NCBI GenBank assembly: GCA_034437455.1
Contig: DAOTUB010000336.1
Coordinates: 1-31,861, forward strand
Source of the DNA: DAOTUB01 sp034437455
GTDB taxonomy: Bacteria; Chloroflexota; Anaerolineae; B4-G1
DNA: 31,861 nt
Reading direction: 5' to 3'
Part shown: positions 25,246 to 31,861 of the stretch, piece by piece
Layout: each line of letters opens with the position of its first letter
Numbering within the stretch: the first letter of the stretch is position 1
Made by a program: the position numbers and the translations under genes
The notes under the pieces: model-generated
Told to the model about the DNA's origin: nothing
The model's input: only the letters and a program-made list of their open reading frames with translations
Databases searched by the model: none

Positions 25246-26196
25246 ATGTTGTTGCCAGTGGTGATAGGATTTGGCTTGATCGGCCTGATCGTCTTGGTGG
25301 GCGGGGTCCTTCTATCCCGCCGCGAAAGCGGTTCCCTGATCGAAGAACGATTGGGCCCTACCGGTGGATTCGGTGAGTCTGAAGAGGAAGCCCCCCAGGC
25401 CTCCAAATCCCCTATCGGAGATGCACTGAATCGCGCCCTGACCGACCGGGGTATCGGAGCGAACCTGGCGACGCAGTTGGCGCGGGCGGACCTCAAAATA
25501 ACTGTGGGGGAGTTCATGGCTGCCACGGTCATTCTGATCATAGCGGCCGGCGGGATCGCCTACTTTGTGAAACGAGACATACTCGTCACCATTGGGGCGT
25601 GCGCGGCTGCCTTTTTCGCTCCCCGTATATATCTTGGCCGTCTGCGTGGTAACCGACTGAAAGCGTTCAACGAGCAGTTGGGCGACGCGATCAACCTTAT
25701 GGTGAACGGTATTCGTGCCGGGTACAGCGTCTTGCAGGCTATGGAATCGGTATCGCAAGAAATGGCCCCTCCGATCTCGGAAGAATTCGGGCGGATCGTC
25801 CGGGAGATGCAGTTTGGCATCCCGATGGATGAGGCGATGGACCATATGCTGCGGCGCGCTCCCAGCGACGACCTGGATATGCTCATCACGGCGATCAACG
25901 TACAACGTGAGGTGGGCGGCAACCTGGCCGAGGTATTGGAATCCATCAGTTTTACCATCCGGGAGCGCGTGCGGATCAAGGGAGAGATTCAGGCCAAGAC
26001 GGCCATGACGCGCGGTTCGGGCTACATGATCGCCGCAGTTCCCATCATCGTCTCGGTGATCGTCTACCTCATCAATCCCGCGTTCATGGGACCGATGTTC
26101 GTGGACCTCTGCGGGCAGATCATGCTTGGCGTAGCACTCCTGGGCATCGTGGTAGGTTTTGTGGTGATCAATAAAGTCGTGCAAATCGATGTCTAG
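25246..26196 (+). CDS. tadB: TadB pilus platform protein (T2SSF family)
   Basis: A 316-residue inner membrane protein of the GspF/TadB family that links CpaF to the growing pilus. Membrane segments: about 2-22 (PVVIGFGLIGLIVLVGGVLL), 86-104 (AATVILIIAAGGIAYFV), 108-127, 257-280 (IAAVPIIVSVIVYLINPAF) and 291-312. The cytoplasmic F domain (about 145-250) contains LGDAINLMVNGIRAGYSVLQAM, then EVLESISFTIRERVRIKGEI. Gene order cpaF-tadB-tadC and length match other Tad loci. Confidence 0.93.
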   Translation: MLLPVVIGFGLIGLIVLVGGVLLSRRESGSLIEERLGPTGGFGESEEEAPQASKSPIGDALNRALTDRGIGANLATQLARADLKITVGEFMAATVILIIAAGGIAYFVKRDILVTIGACAAAFFAPRIYLGRLRGNRLKAFNEQLGDAINLMVNGIRAGYSVLQAMESVSQEMAPPISEEFGRIVREMQFGIPMDEAMDHMLRRAPSDDLDMLITAINVQREVGGNLAEVLESISFTIRERVRIKGEIQAKTAMTRGSGYMIAAVPIIVSVIVYLINPAFMGPMFVDLCGQIMLGVALLGIVVGFVVINKVVQIDV

Positions 26197-26214
26197 TTCT
26201 GGGGGAGGCGCAAC

Positions 26215-27165
26215 ATGCCGACTAGTGTAGTGATTATCGGTTTGGGCCTGTTCTTGCTGGGTGGCCTGCTTCTGGTCATCTTTGGCTTGACCCGGTCGCG
26301 GCAGTCCGAATCGCTTGAGGATCGCCTAGAGGAATTTGGTGCGCTGGAGCGGGCGCCCACGTTGGAAGAGATGGAGCTGGCACAACCTTTTAGCGAGCGC
26401 GTGCTGCTCCCCTTGCTGGAAAACCTGGCCCAATTTGCGACGCGCTTCACACCGCAAAAGACCCTGGAGTCGATTCAACACCAACTCGACCTGGCTGGCA
26501 ACCCCAACAACTGGAGCCCTGCCCAGTTCCTCGGCATCCGTATGTTATTGGCCATTCTACTGGGAGGACTGGGGCTTGTCCTGCTGGTCACATCGAAGAG
26601 TATACCGTTCTCACGACGCCTGTTGCTGGCCGGTGTGGCAGTGGCGCTGGGTTATTACCTACCAGGGATGTGGTTGGGAGGAAAGATCAAAGCGCGGCAG
26701 GATGCTATCATCAAGGCGCTGCCTGACACGCTCGACCTGCTGACGATCTGTGTGGAAGCAGGGCTGGGCTTTGACGCCGCCATGGCCCGGGTGGCCGACA
26801 AGTGGGACAACGAGTTGTGCCTGGGCTTCTCGCGGGTGATGCAGGAACTCCAGTTGGGCAAATTGCGGCGCGATGCGCTACGCCACATGGCAGAAACCAT
26901 GGAAGTGCGGGATGTGACCACTTTCGTGGCCGCCATCATCCAGGCGGGACAACTGGGCGTCAGCATCGCCAAGGTGCTGCGCATCCAGTCGGAGCAGATG
27001 CGTATGCGGCGACGCCAGCGGGCAGAGGAGTTGGCCAACCAGGCGCCACTCAAAATGATGCCCGCGCTTCTTCTCATCTTTCCGGCTTTGTTCATCGTCC
27101 TGTTGGGACCAGCCGTCGTCATGGTCAAGGATATGTTTATGGGCGGCGGCGGCGGCCTTCCGTGA
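26215..27165 (+). CDS. tadC: TadC pilus platform protein (T2SSF family)
   Basis: A 316-residue partner and paralogue of TadB. Membrane segments: about 4-24 (VVIIGLGLFLLGGLLLVIFG), 105-124, 133-152 and 284-305 (LLLIFPALFIVLLGPAVVMV). The cytoplasmic F domain (about 165-275) contains ALPDTLDLLTICVEAGLGFD and VMQELQLGKLRRDALRHMAE, typical of TadC. It starts 18 bases after tadB behind GGGGGAGGCG, so translation is probably coupled. It ends in a Gly-rich GGGGGLP tail. This is the last recognisable pilus gene. Confidence 0.93.
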   Translation: MPTSVVIIGLGLFLLGGLLLVIFGLTRSRQSESLEDRLEEFGALERAPTLEEMELAQPFSERVLLPLLENLAQFATRFTPQKTLESIQHQLDLAGNPNNWSPAQFLGIRMLLAILLGGLGLVLLVTSKSIPFSRRLLLAGVAVALGYYLPGMWLGGKIKARQDAIIKALPDTLDLLTICVEAGLGFDAAMARVADKWDNELCLGFSRVMQELQLGKLRRDALRHMAETMEVRDVTTFVAAIIQAGQLGVSIAKVLRIQSEQMRMRRRQRAEELANQAPLKMMPALLLIFPALFIVLLGPAVVMVKDMFMGGGGGLP

Positions 27166-27195
27166 GAAACAGGGAGAAACGTTAGATTTTCCAGA

Positions 27196-27924
27196 GTGAG
27201 TGTACGATCGTCGGCCCTGCCGGTAGCTTCTAATCTTTGGCGCGATCTTGGGACGTGGTTGCTCGAACTCGTTTTTCCTCCACGCTGTATCGGTTGTCGC
27301 CAGATAGGCGCTTGGTTGTGCGAGGAATGCCAAGAGCAGATCGCTTACGTCGAACCCCCCTTTTGCGCCCGCTGCGGCAATACCGTTTTCACCAATGACC
27401 TTTGTGCGCGCTGCCAGACCAACCCCTTGCAAATTGACCGCATACGCTCGGTGGTTTATTTTGAGGGCGTGCTCCGCGAGGCGCTGCACCGTTTCAAATA
27501 CGACCAGCTCACCGCGCTGGCCAGGCCCCTGGGCGATCTACTGGCGACGTATTGGAGACAGCATCCAATGCCGGTTGACGTCATCGTGCCTGTTCCGCTG
27601 CATAACACTCGGCTGCGCGAGCGGGGATACAATCAGGCCGCGTTGTTGGCCCGCGAGATGGCTCGTCAGGTCGGGGTAGCAGTGGTCGAGCGAACTCTTT
27701 TACGCCAGCGTTCGACAGCTCCACAAGTCGAACTCGACATCAAGCAGAGAAAAAAGAACGTACAGGGCGCTTTTCGTTGCTCCAGCGACGCGCTGGCCGG
27801 CCAGCGCGTTTTGTTGATTGACGACGTTTGCACGACAGGCGCCACGCTGGAAGCCTGTGCGGTGGCCGTGCGGGAAGGAGGAGCACATACTGTGTGGGCC
27901 TTGACGCTGGCCCGCGCGCGCTAG
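27196..27924 (+). CDS. comF: ComF-family phosphoribosyltransferase-like protein
   Basis: A 242-residue ComF/GntX-like protein. The N-terminal zinc-binding part (about 28-80) has Cys pairs CIGC, CEEC, CARC and CARC, and LVFPPRCIGC is the family opening. The C-terminal phosphoribosyltransferase-like domain has the PRPP loop LIDDVCTTGAT (about 206-216) and RERGYNQAALLAREMA upstream. ComF is required for DNA uptake in naturally transformable bacteria; its biochemical role is still unclear. The start (GTG at 27196) is uncertain because the GGGAGAAAC site is about 17 bases away. It lies 30 bases after tadC and may be co-transcribed with it. Confidence 0.85.
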   Translation: MSVRSSALPVASNLWRDLGTWLLELVFPPRCIGCRQIGAWLCEECQEQIAYVEPPFCARCGNTVFTNDLCARCQTNPLQIDRIRSVVYFEGVLREALHRFKYDQLTALARPLGDLLATYWRQHPMPVDVIVPVPLHNTRLRERGYNQAALLAREMARQVGVAVVERTLLRQRSTAPQVELDIKQRKKNVQGAFRCSSDALAGQRVLLIDDVCTTGATLEACAVAVREGGAHTVWALTLARAR

Positions 27925-27992
27925 CTTGGCGCATTTTGTATTGGAAAATGGGCAGCTTACTGCTCACTTATGAATGTAGCAAGGAGGAAGCT

Positions 27993-28529
27993 ATGGAACT
28001 CTCCAAGTTTACCCGAAAACTGGAAATGACACCGCGCTTGAATGAATACGTAGAGCGTAAAGTAGGAAAACTAGATCGCTATCTGCCCTCGATTGACGAG
28101 GCGCGCATTGACCTATCGGTGGAGGATACGCGCAGCAACGACGACCGGCAGGTAGCACAGCTAACCGTCTGGACGCGCGGCACGATCCTGCGGGCTGAGG
28201 AACGCACGGGCGACATATTTGCCTCGATCGATGCAGTGATGAACAAGATGTACCGCCAGATCGCGCGTTACAAGGGCAAGCAACAGGATCGCTGGCACGG
28301 TGCCGCCGAAGAACTCCCTATCGAAGAGCCTGTGAGCGAGCCGGTAGGCGAGATCGTCCGCGTCAAGCGCTTTGAGGTTCGCCCCATGTTGCCGGAGGAG
28401 GCCATCGAGCAGATGGAGTTGCTGGGCCATCACTTTTACGTCTTTTTGAATATGGAGGAGGGAACGATCAACACTGTGTACAAGCGACGGGATGGCAACT
28501 ACGGCCTGTTGCAGCCGGAATTAGACTGA
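27993..28529 (+). CDS. hpf: Ribosome hibernation promoting factor, long form
   Basis: A 178-residue HPF. The N-terminal domain (1 to about 100) binds in the 30S decoding region and blocks translation in resting cells (MELSKFTRKLEMTPRLNEYV, RLNEYVERKVGKLDRYLP, then the beta-strand ARIDLSVEDTRS). The C-terminal dimerisation domain (about 118-175; RVKRFEVRPMLPEEAIEQME, GHHFYVFLNMEEGTINTVYK, RRDGNYGLLQPEL) joins two 70S ribosomes into 100S dimers. Length is that of long HPF. The ATG at 27993 is chosen because AAGGAGGAAGCT precedes it; an earlier in-frame start would overlap comF. A hairpin follows the gene. Confidence 0.95.
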   Translation: MELSKFTRKLEMTPRLNEYVERKVGKLDRYLPSIDEARIDLSVEDTRSNDDRQVAQLTVWTRGTILRAEERTGDIFASIDAVMNKMYRQIARYKGKQQDRWHGAAEELPIEEPVSEPVGEIVRVKRFEVRPMLPEEAIEQMELLGHHFYVFLNMEEGTINTVYKRRDGNYGLLQPELD

Positions 28530-28560
28530 AACAGACGCCATTTTCCGGGCGCGTGCATGC

Positions 28561-28590
28561 GAAGGGGCTCGGTCTCGACCGAGCCCCTTC
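28561..28590 (+). terminator. Strong hairpin after hpf, possible terminator
   Basis: GAAGGGGCTCGGT (28561-28573), loop CTCG, ACCGAGCCCCTTC (28578-28590): a perfect 13-base stem. It lies 31 bases after hpf and 17 before the next start. There is no T-run, so termination may be partial, or it may protect the hpf mRNA end. The stem ends just before the GTAGGAGGG ribosome site of the next gene. Confidence 0.65.
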
Positions 28591-28607
28591 CGATGTAGGA
28601 GGGCCAG

Positions 28608-29747
28608 TTGGCAGAAAAAATAACCTTGTTCCTCCTGGTCGGAGGATGGGGAGAAAGCGACCTGGATCGGGCGCTGGACGGCGCGCATCGGGCTGCCGCT
28701 CGTGATCTGCTGGAGAGACTAGTGCGCACGGGATGGATTGGCCGCGCGGTGATCGCCACCGACGACCCTGACTGGGGCAGTGTGCTGGCTCGTTCTTCAG
28801 ACCTGCCGGTCGAGGTAGATATCGATCCATCGGGAGAGTCCTTTCACTTTGGGCAGCGGATGGTTGGGCTGATCGAGCGATACGATGCCCATCGCGTGCT
28901 CTACAGCGGGGGAGCTTCGGCGCCGCTATTGAGTACCGTAAATTGGGCCGAGATCCTGGAGCGATTGGGAGAAGCAGAGCGCTTAGGATTCGCCAACAAC
29001 CTGCACTCCTGCGATTGGGCCGGCTTTGTTCCGGCGGACGAGGCGACGCCGCTGCTCGCGCAACAAGCGAACGACAACGCCATCGCCTGGGCGCTGGCCA
29101 ACGAGACGGATCTACCCGTCGAGAGTATGGAGGCGTCGGCTGCCACGCGCTTCGACCTGGACACGCCGACGGATCTATTGATCGCGCACCGTCACCCGGC
29201 CATCGGGCCGCACCTGCGCCGCTTTCTCGATGAGCTGGGCTGGGAGTCGCCGCAGTTGGACGGGGCGCTCGCCGCGATGGCTCGCGAGGGCGGGAGCCTG
29301 GCGGTAGTGGGAAGAGTCTCGGCGGCGGCCTGGGCCGCCCTGGAGCGGGCGACCCGGTGTTGGGTGCGGGTCTTTGCCGAAGAACGCGGGATGCGGGCCA
29401 GCGGACGGCAGGAACGGGGAGAGGCCCGCTCGCTGCTGGCGGATTACCTGGAGCTGGTCGGTATCGAGGGGTTCTTTGCCGAACTGGAGGAATTGGCCGA
29501 AGCGGTGTTGTTCGACAACCGCGTGATCCTGGCGGCACGAGGGCTGTGGCCCTCGGTTTCGGATCGGTTCAATTCCGACCTGTACCGCTGGGACAAGATC
29601 GAGGAGCCTTTCCTGCGCCGCCTGACCCACGCGGCGGCAGAGACGCGGATACCGGTGGTGATGGGCGGACACGCGGTCGTTTCTGGCGGGCTGATGGCGC
29701 TGATCGAAGCCTACCGGGCGGAACAGGAGAACCGTCGATGCCCATGA
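28608..29747 (+). CDS. Unrecognised protein, N-terminal half nucleotidyltransferase-like
   Basis: A 379-residue soluble protein. The first ~190 residues recall MobA/CofC-like nucleotidyltransferases: an early beta-strand (ITLFLLVGG), AARDLLERLVRTGWIGRAVI, the late motif FDLDTPTDLLIA (compare DIDTPEDL), and YSGGASAPLLS in the middle. The usual glycine-rich, lysine-containing nucleotide loop is not evident, so activity is doubtful. The C-terminal ~180 residues are helical and match nothing I recognise; VVMGGHAVVSGGLMALIEA near the end resembles a Rossmann segment. TTG start behind GTAGGAGGG (5-base spacing). The 3' end overlaps the phosphatase gene by up to 10 bases, so the two are translationally coupled. 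Confidence 0.75.
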   Translation: MAEKITLFLLVGGWGESDLDRALDGAHRAAARDLLERLVRTGWIGRAVIATDDPDWGSVLARSSDLPVEVDIDPSGESFHFGQRMVGLIERYDAHRVLYSGGASAPLLSTVNWAEILERLGEAERLGFANNLHSCDWAGFVPADEATPLLAQQANDNAIAWALANETDLPVESMEASAATRFDLDTPTDLLIAHRHPAIGPHLRRFLDELGWESPQLDGALAAMAREGGSLAVVGRVSAAAWAALERATRCWVRVFAEERGMRASGRQERGEARSLLADYLELVGIEGFFAELEELAEAVLFDNRVILAARGLWPSVSDRFNSDLYRWDKIEEPFLRRLTHAAAETRIPVVMGGHAVVSGGLMALIEAYRAEQENRRCP

Positions 29748-30214
29748 TACTCTTTGTCTGTACGGGAAATATCTGCCGCTCTCCGATGGCAGAGGCGTTG
29801 TTGCGGGCGCGGCTGGATCGTGACGAGGCGCGTCGCGACTGGCGTGTAAAATCGGCCGGGACGATGACGGCCGGGGGAGGACCGGCGAGCGCGTACGCCA
29901 TCGCAGAAATGGCCGAGCGCGGGATAAACCTGCGCGCTCACCGCGCGCGCCGCGTCTCCCGCGCACTGATGGAAGAAGCCGACCTGGTGCTGGCGATGGC
30001 GCAGAGTCACGTCGAGGCTCTGGAGACGATCTTTCCCGATTACGCCCACAAGGTGCATCTGCTCAGTGAGATGACCGGGCAGCATTACAGCGTCTCCGAC
30101 CCGTATGGCGGCTCCCGGCTGGAGTATGCCTACATCGCCCAGGAGCTGGAGCAGTTGATCGACGGCGGTTACGAGCGCATCGTGGCGCTGGTCGAAGCGG
30201 CAGCCGATGGCTGA
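29738..30214 (+). CDS. Low-molecular-weight protein tyrosine phosphatase
   Basis: A 158-residue LMW-PTP/arsenate-reductase-like phosphatase. The P-loop is VCTGNICRSPMAE, with nucleophile Cys8 and Arg14 (Cx5R-S), and the general acid is Asp121 in DPYGG. Length is typical. Two starts are possible, ATG 29738 and ATG 29744 (the latter as ATGA with the preceding stop); AGGAG lies upstream. The DPYGG loop and the absence of extra cysteines favour tyrosine or arginine phosphatase over arsenate reductase. Its 3' end overlaps the opposing proS fragment by 46 bases. Confidence 0.92.
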   Translation: MPMILFVCTGNICRSPMAEALLRARLDRDEARRDWRVKSAGTMTAGGGPASAYAIAEMAERGINLRAHRARRVSRALMEEADLVLAMAQSHVEALETIFPDYAHKVHLLSEMTGQHYSVSDPYGGSRLEYAYIAQELEQLIDGGYERIVALVEAAADG

Positions 30215-31299
30215 AAATCGCCCAGCATTTGCTGCACCTGCTCCACCAGGCTTGCCGACTCCACCACCTGCTTCTCCTGTGCCCAGCGCGCCTTCAGGCT
30301 GCGCTTGCTCACCGTCACCCGCACCGGGCAGCCGATCAGATCCGCGTCGGCAAACTTGACCCCGGCGCTTTCCTCCCGTTCGTCGTACAGCACTTCCAGA
30401 TCCGCTTCCTGCAATCGCGTGTAGACCTCATCGGCCTGGACGTCCACCGGATCGCCATCGCCCAGCCTCAGCAGATAGACGTCGAAGGGAGCCAGGGCCG
30501 GCGGCCAGACGATGCCGTCCTCGTCGTGGTGAGTCTCGATCACCGCCGCCATCAAACGCCCCACACCGATACCGTAGGATCCCATCACGATTGGATGCTC
30601 CTCCCCCTTTTCCTGGTCGTGATACGTCGCGCCCACCGACTCGGCATAGTGCGTGCCCAGCTTGAAGCAATGGCCCAGCTCGATGGACGACTCCGCCGTC
30701 AGCGTCCCATCGCAGTGCGGGCACAGGTGCCCTCCTTCCGCCTGCGCGACGTCGGCCAGGAGTGTGACGGCAAAATCGCGGGGGTAGTTGACGCCGGTGA
30801 GGTGATAGCCAGGCCGGTTCGCCCCGGCGACGAAATTGCTCCCCGCCTCGATGGAAGGATCGGCCACGACGAGCACACCCGGCCTGTCGCGGGCCTCCCG
30901 CACGTCCAACCCCACCGGCGAGGCGTACCCCGGCTCGGCTCCGACGGCGCGAACCTCCTCGTAGGTCGCGGGCCGCAGCTCGCCGCCGCCCAGAAGGTTC
31001 CCCACTTTGGTCTCGTTCACCTCCAGGTCTCCGCGGATGACGAGGAACACCAGTTCCGCGTCGTCCCTGGCGTAGAACACCGCCTTGAGCGTCTGGCTCG
31101 TCGGCACGCCGACGAAAGCGGCCACGTCGGCGATGGTCTCGCAGTCGGGGGTGGCGATGGGCTGCGGCTCTTCCAACGCCTGGCGCTCGACCGGCGGCAG
31201 CCGGAACGTGGCCCGCTCGACGTTGGCGGCGTACCCGCAGCTCGTGCAGCGGATGAAAGTGTCCTCCCCATCCGGATGGGGGAGCATAAACTCGTGAGA
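30169..31299 (-). pseudogene. proS: proS fragment: C-terminal part of prolyl-tRNA synthetase
   Basis: The frame encodes about 376 residues beginning in the middle of bacterial ProRS (SHEFMLPHPDGEDTFIRC is normally near residue 200). Upstream codons stay open to about 31340 but give ALVDYVQY instead of the expected GAIGG. Class II motifs 1 and 2 are therefore missing. What remains is intact: the YbaK-like editing insertion (about 45-180, with Lys in SQTLKAVFY), motif 3 (GSYGIGVGRLMAAVIE) and the anticodon-binding domain. It cannot charge tRNA alone. There are no internal stops or frameshifts, so truncation is recent or the product is still used. The first ATG (31287) lacks a ribosome site. A 60-base sample is 65 % GC, like the native genes. 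A separate proS 5' end lies at 31629 on the other strand. Confidence 0.9.
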
Positions 31300-31369
31300 G
31301 TATTGGACATAATCAACAAGAGCCTTTCGTTTTGACCGCCTGCCTGGCGCTCAACTCTGCCCCAACTCT

Positions 31370-31378
31370 ATTATACCA
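31370..31378 (-). promoter_or_regulatory. Extended -10 box facing the proS C-terminal fragment
   Basis: Read on the minus strand, TGGTATAAT (31378 down to 31370) is an extended -10 with no good -35. It could transcribe the truncated proS frame with a leader of about 75 bases. It may instead be a leftover promoter from another gene brought in by the rearrangement. Confidence 0.4.
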
Positions 31379-31612
31379 CTCGGCATGCGGCACACCAGTC
31401 ACCTCTACGCCGCCAGAGCACTGATGATACTGGGCCGGTGGTAATGACCAAGCATCAGTCTATGCTGGCCGAGGAAGGACGGGGCTTTCTCAAAATCGAA
31501 AAGTGCGGTATTATAGAAATTCAGCGAGGACAGTCAAGGTAGGACACGGCAACGCGAAACCGATGACCGAGACGACTCGCCTATTGGCAGAGACCTGGTC
31601 GCACTTTTACAG
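31379..31612. other. Spacer and probable leader between the two proS fragments
   Basis: No gene is evident. AGCAT/ATGCT forms a small hairpin near 31452-31467. TATTAT (31509-31514) is a weak -10 candidate for the rightward proS start, with TTTCTC at the -35 position. I looked for the conserved T-box (GGTGGNACCGCG) that often controls proS and did not find it. Confidence 0.4.
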
Positions 31613-31628
31613 CAAAGGAGGAATGATT

Positions 31629-31769
31629 ATGATGAAAATGAGTAAGCTTTTTGGTCAGACCTTGCGGAAACCACCTGCAGATGCACAGATTGCCAGTCAC
31701 CAGTTGCTCGTTCGAGCAGGGTTTATACGTCAACTAGCAGGCTGTCGGAGAGAGAAAGGCTGCCCCTAA
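31629..31769 (+). pseudogene. proS: proS fragment: N-terminus of prolyl-tRNA synthetase, interrupted
   Basis: After AAAGGAGG (31614-31621), the ATG at 31629 opens a frame whose first 37 residues are a textbook ProRS N-terminus (MSKLFGQTLRKPPADAQIAS and HQLLVRAGFIRQLA). ProRS should continue AAGIYSYLPLG; instead the frame reads GCRREKGCP and stops at 31769. The break coincides with CAGGCTGTCGG, an insertion-sequence-like end. By hand count 53 of 112 bases (47 %) are G or C, against about 65 % in the opposing C-terminal fragment, so the two pieces probably come from different proS genes. In-frame ATGs at 31623, 31632 and 31638 are alternatives. The remainder of this gene, if present, lies beyond the window. 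Confidence 0.85.
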
Positions 31770-31861
31770 ATCTCGACGTTTTCGAGGCAAAAATGGGGCA
31801 TGAAGCCTCAATGTAGGCCAAAAAACTGCGCCTGAAGGGACGTTTCCTGCCAAAAACAAAC
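31738..31861. mobile_element. Probable end of an insertion sequence
   Basis: CAGGCTGTCGGAGAGA at 31738 reads, on the other strand, as TCTCTCCGACAGCCTG; CGACAGCC-type ends are common terminal inverted repeats of DDE-transposase insertion sequences. It begins exactly where the proS homology stops. The 124 visible bases contain no complete gene; minus-strand frames are open but too short to identify a transposase. The far end and target duplication are outside the window, so family assignment is not possible. Confidence 0.6.

Noticed and set aside
24138..25541. Minus-strand ORF across cpaF and tadB
   Set aside because: Antisense frame spanning two well-supported genes; composition is that of a shadow.
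30229..31335. Plus-strand ORF of 368 codons
   Set aside because: Antisense of the proS C-terminal fragment, which has clear ProRS domains on the minus strand.
31379..31628. T-box riboswitch before the rightward proS start
   Set aside because: No conserved T-box sequence or recognisable stem I elements were found.

Overview
The window looks like chromosomal DNA of a Chloroflexota bacterium (Anaerolineae-like), probably a metagenome contig. The reasons are inference: a Flp pilin with a QGMVEYALIL-type class III signal, several TadE/TadG-like proteins with huge extracellular extensions, a secreted protein ending in a VFMPVIMRN-type motif, frequent TTG/GTG starts behind strong GGAGG sites, and a Tad cluster with no secretin, as expected for a cell without a classical outer membrane. 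Most genes are GC-rich (65-78 % in hand-counted samples). The first 2.2 kb and the last 250 bases are clearly poorer in GC.

Layout. (1) 1-2219: AT-richer cassette with an unidentified small ORF, a beta-class DNA methyltransferase and a PD-(D/E)XK protein, i.e. a type II restriction-modification pair. (2) 2251-8227: catabolic operon of hydantoinase/dihydropyrimidinase, indolepyruvate:ferredoxin oxidoreductase (iorA, iorB) and a fused ADP-forming acyl-CoA synthetase, which together turn aryl-2-oxoacids into acid plus ATP and reduced ferredoxin. (3) 8281-10023: ABC exporter half-transporter. (4) 10104-11907: NarL/DegU-type response regulator and DegS-type soluble histidine kinase. (5) 12065-27165: a Tad (tight adherence) pilus locus: a 53-residue Flp pilin, a 1076-residue TadE-like protein with adhesin-type modules, a seven-repeat propeller protein, a membrane-anchored small protein, TadE, a TadG whose von Willebrand A domain is split by a large insert, then cpaB, cpaE, cpaF, tadB, tadC. 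(6) 27196-30214: comF-like gene, long-form hpf, an unrecognised nucleotidyltransferase-like gene and a low-molecular-weight protein tyrosine phosphatase. (7) 30169-31861: two pieces of prolyl-tRNA synthetase genes facing away from each other, the right-hand one cut by what looks like the end of an insertion sequence.

How it fits together. The kinase/regulator pair sits directly before the pilin promoter and is the natural candidate to control the pilus. CpaE carries a second, apparently intact receiver domain, so phosphorelay input could reach the pilus machine as well as its transcription. CpaF (motor ATPase), TadB/TadC (platform), CpaE (localisation) and CpaB form the assembly core; the three TadE/G-like proteins and the propeller are probably the exposed, ligand-binding part. 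No prepilin peptidase (TadV/CpaA), secretin (CpaC/RcpA) or CpaD is present in the window.

The most unusual points are the split and opposed proS fragments, the giant TadE-like putative adhesin, the split VWA domain in TadG, an 8-base tandem repeat inside the acyl-CoA synthetase reading frame, and a structured leader before the pilin gene.
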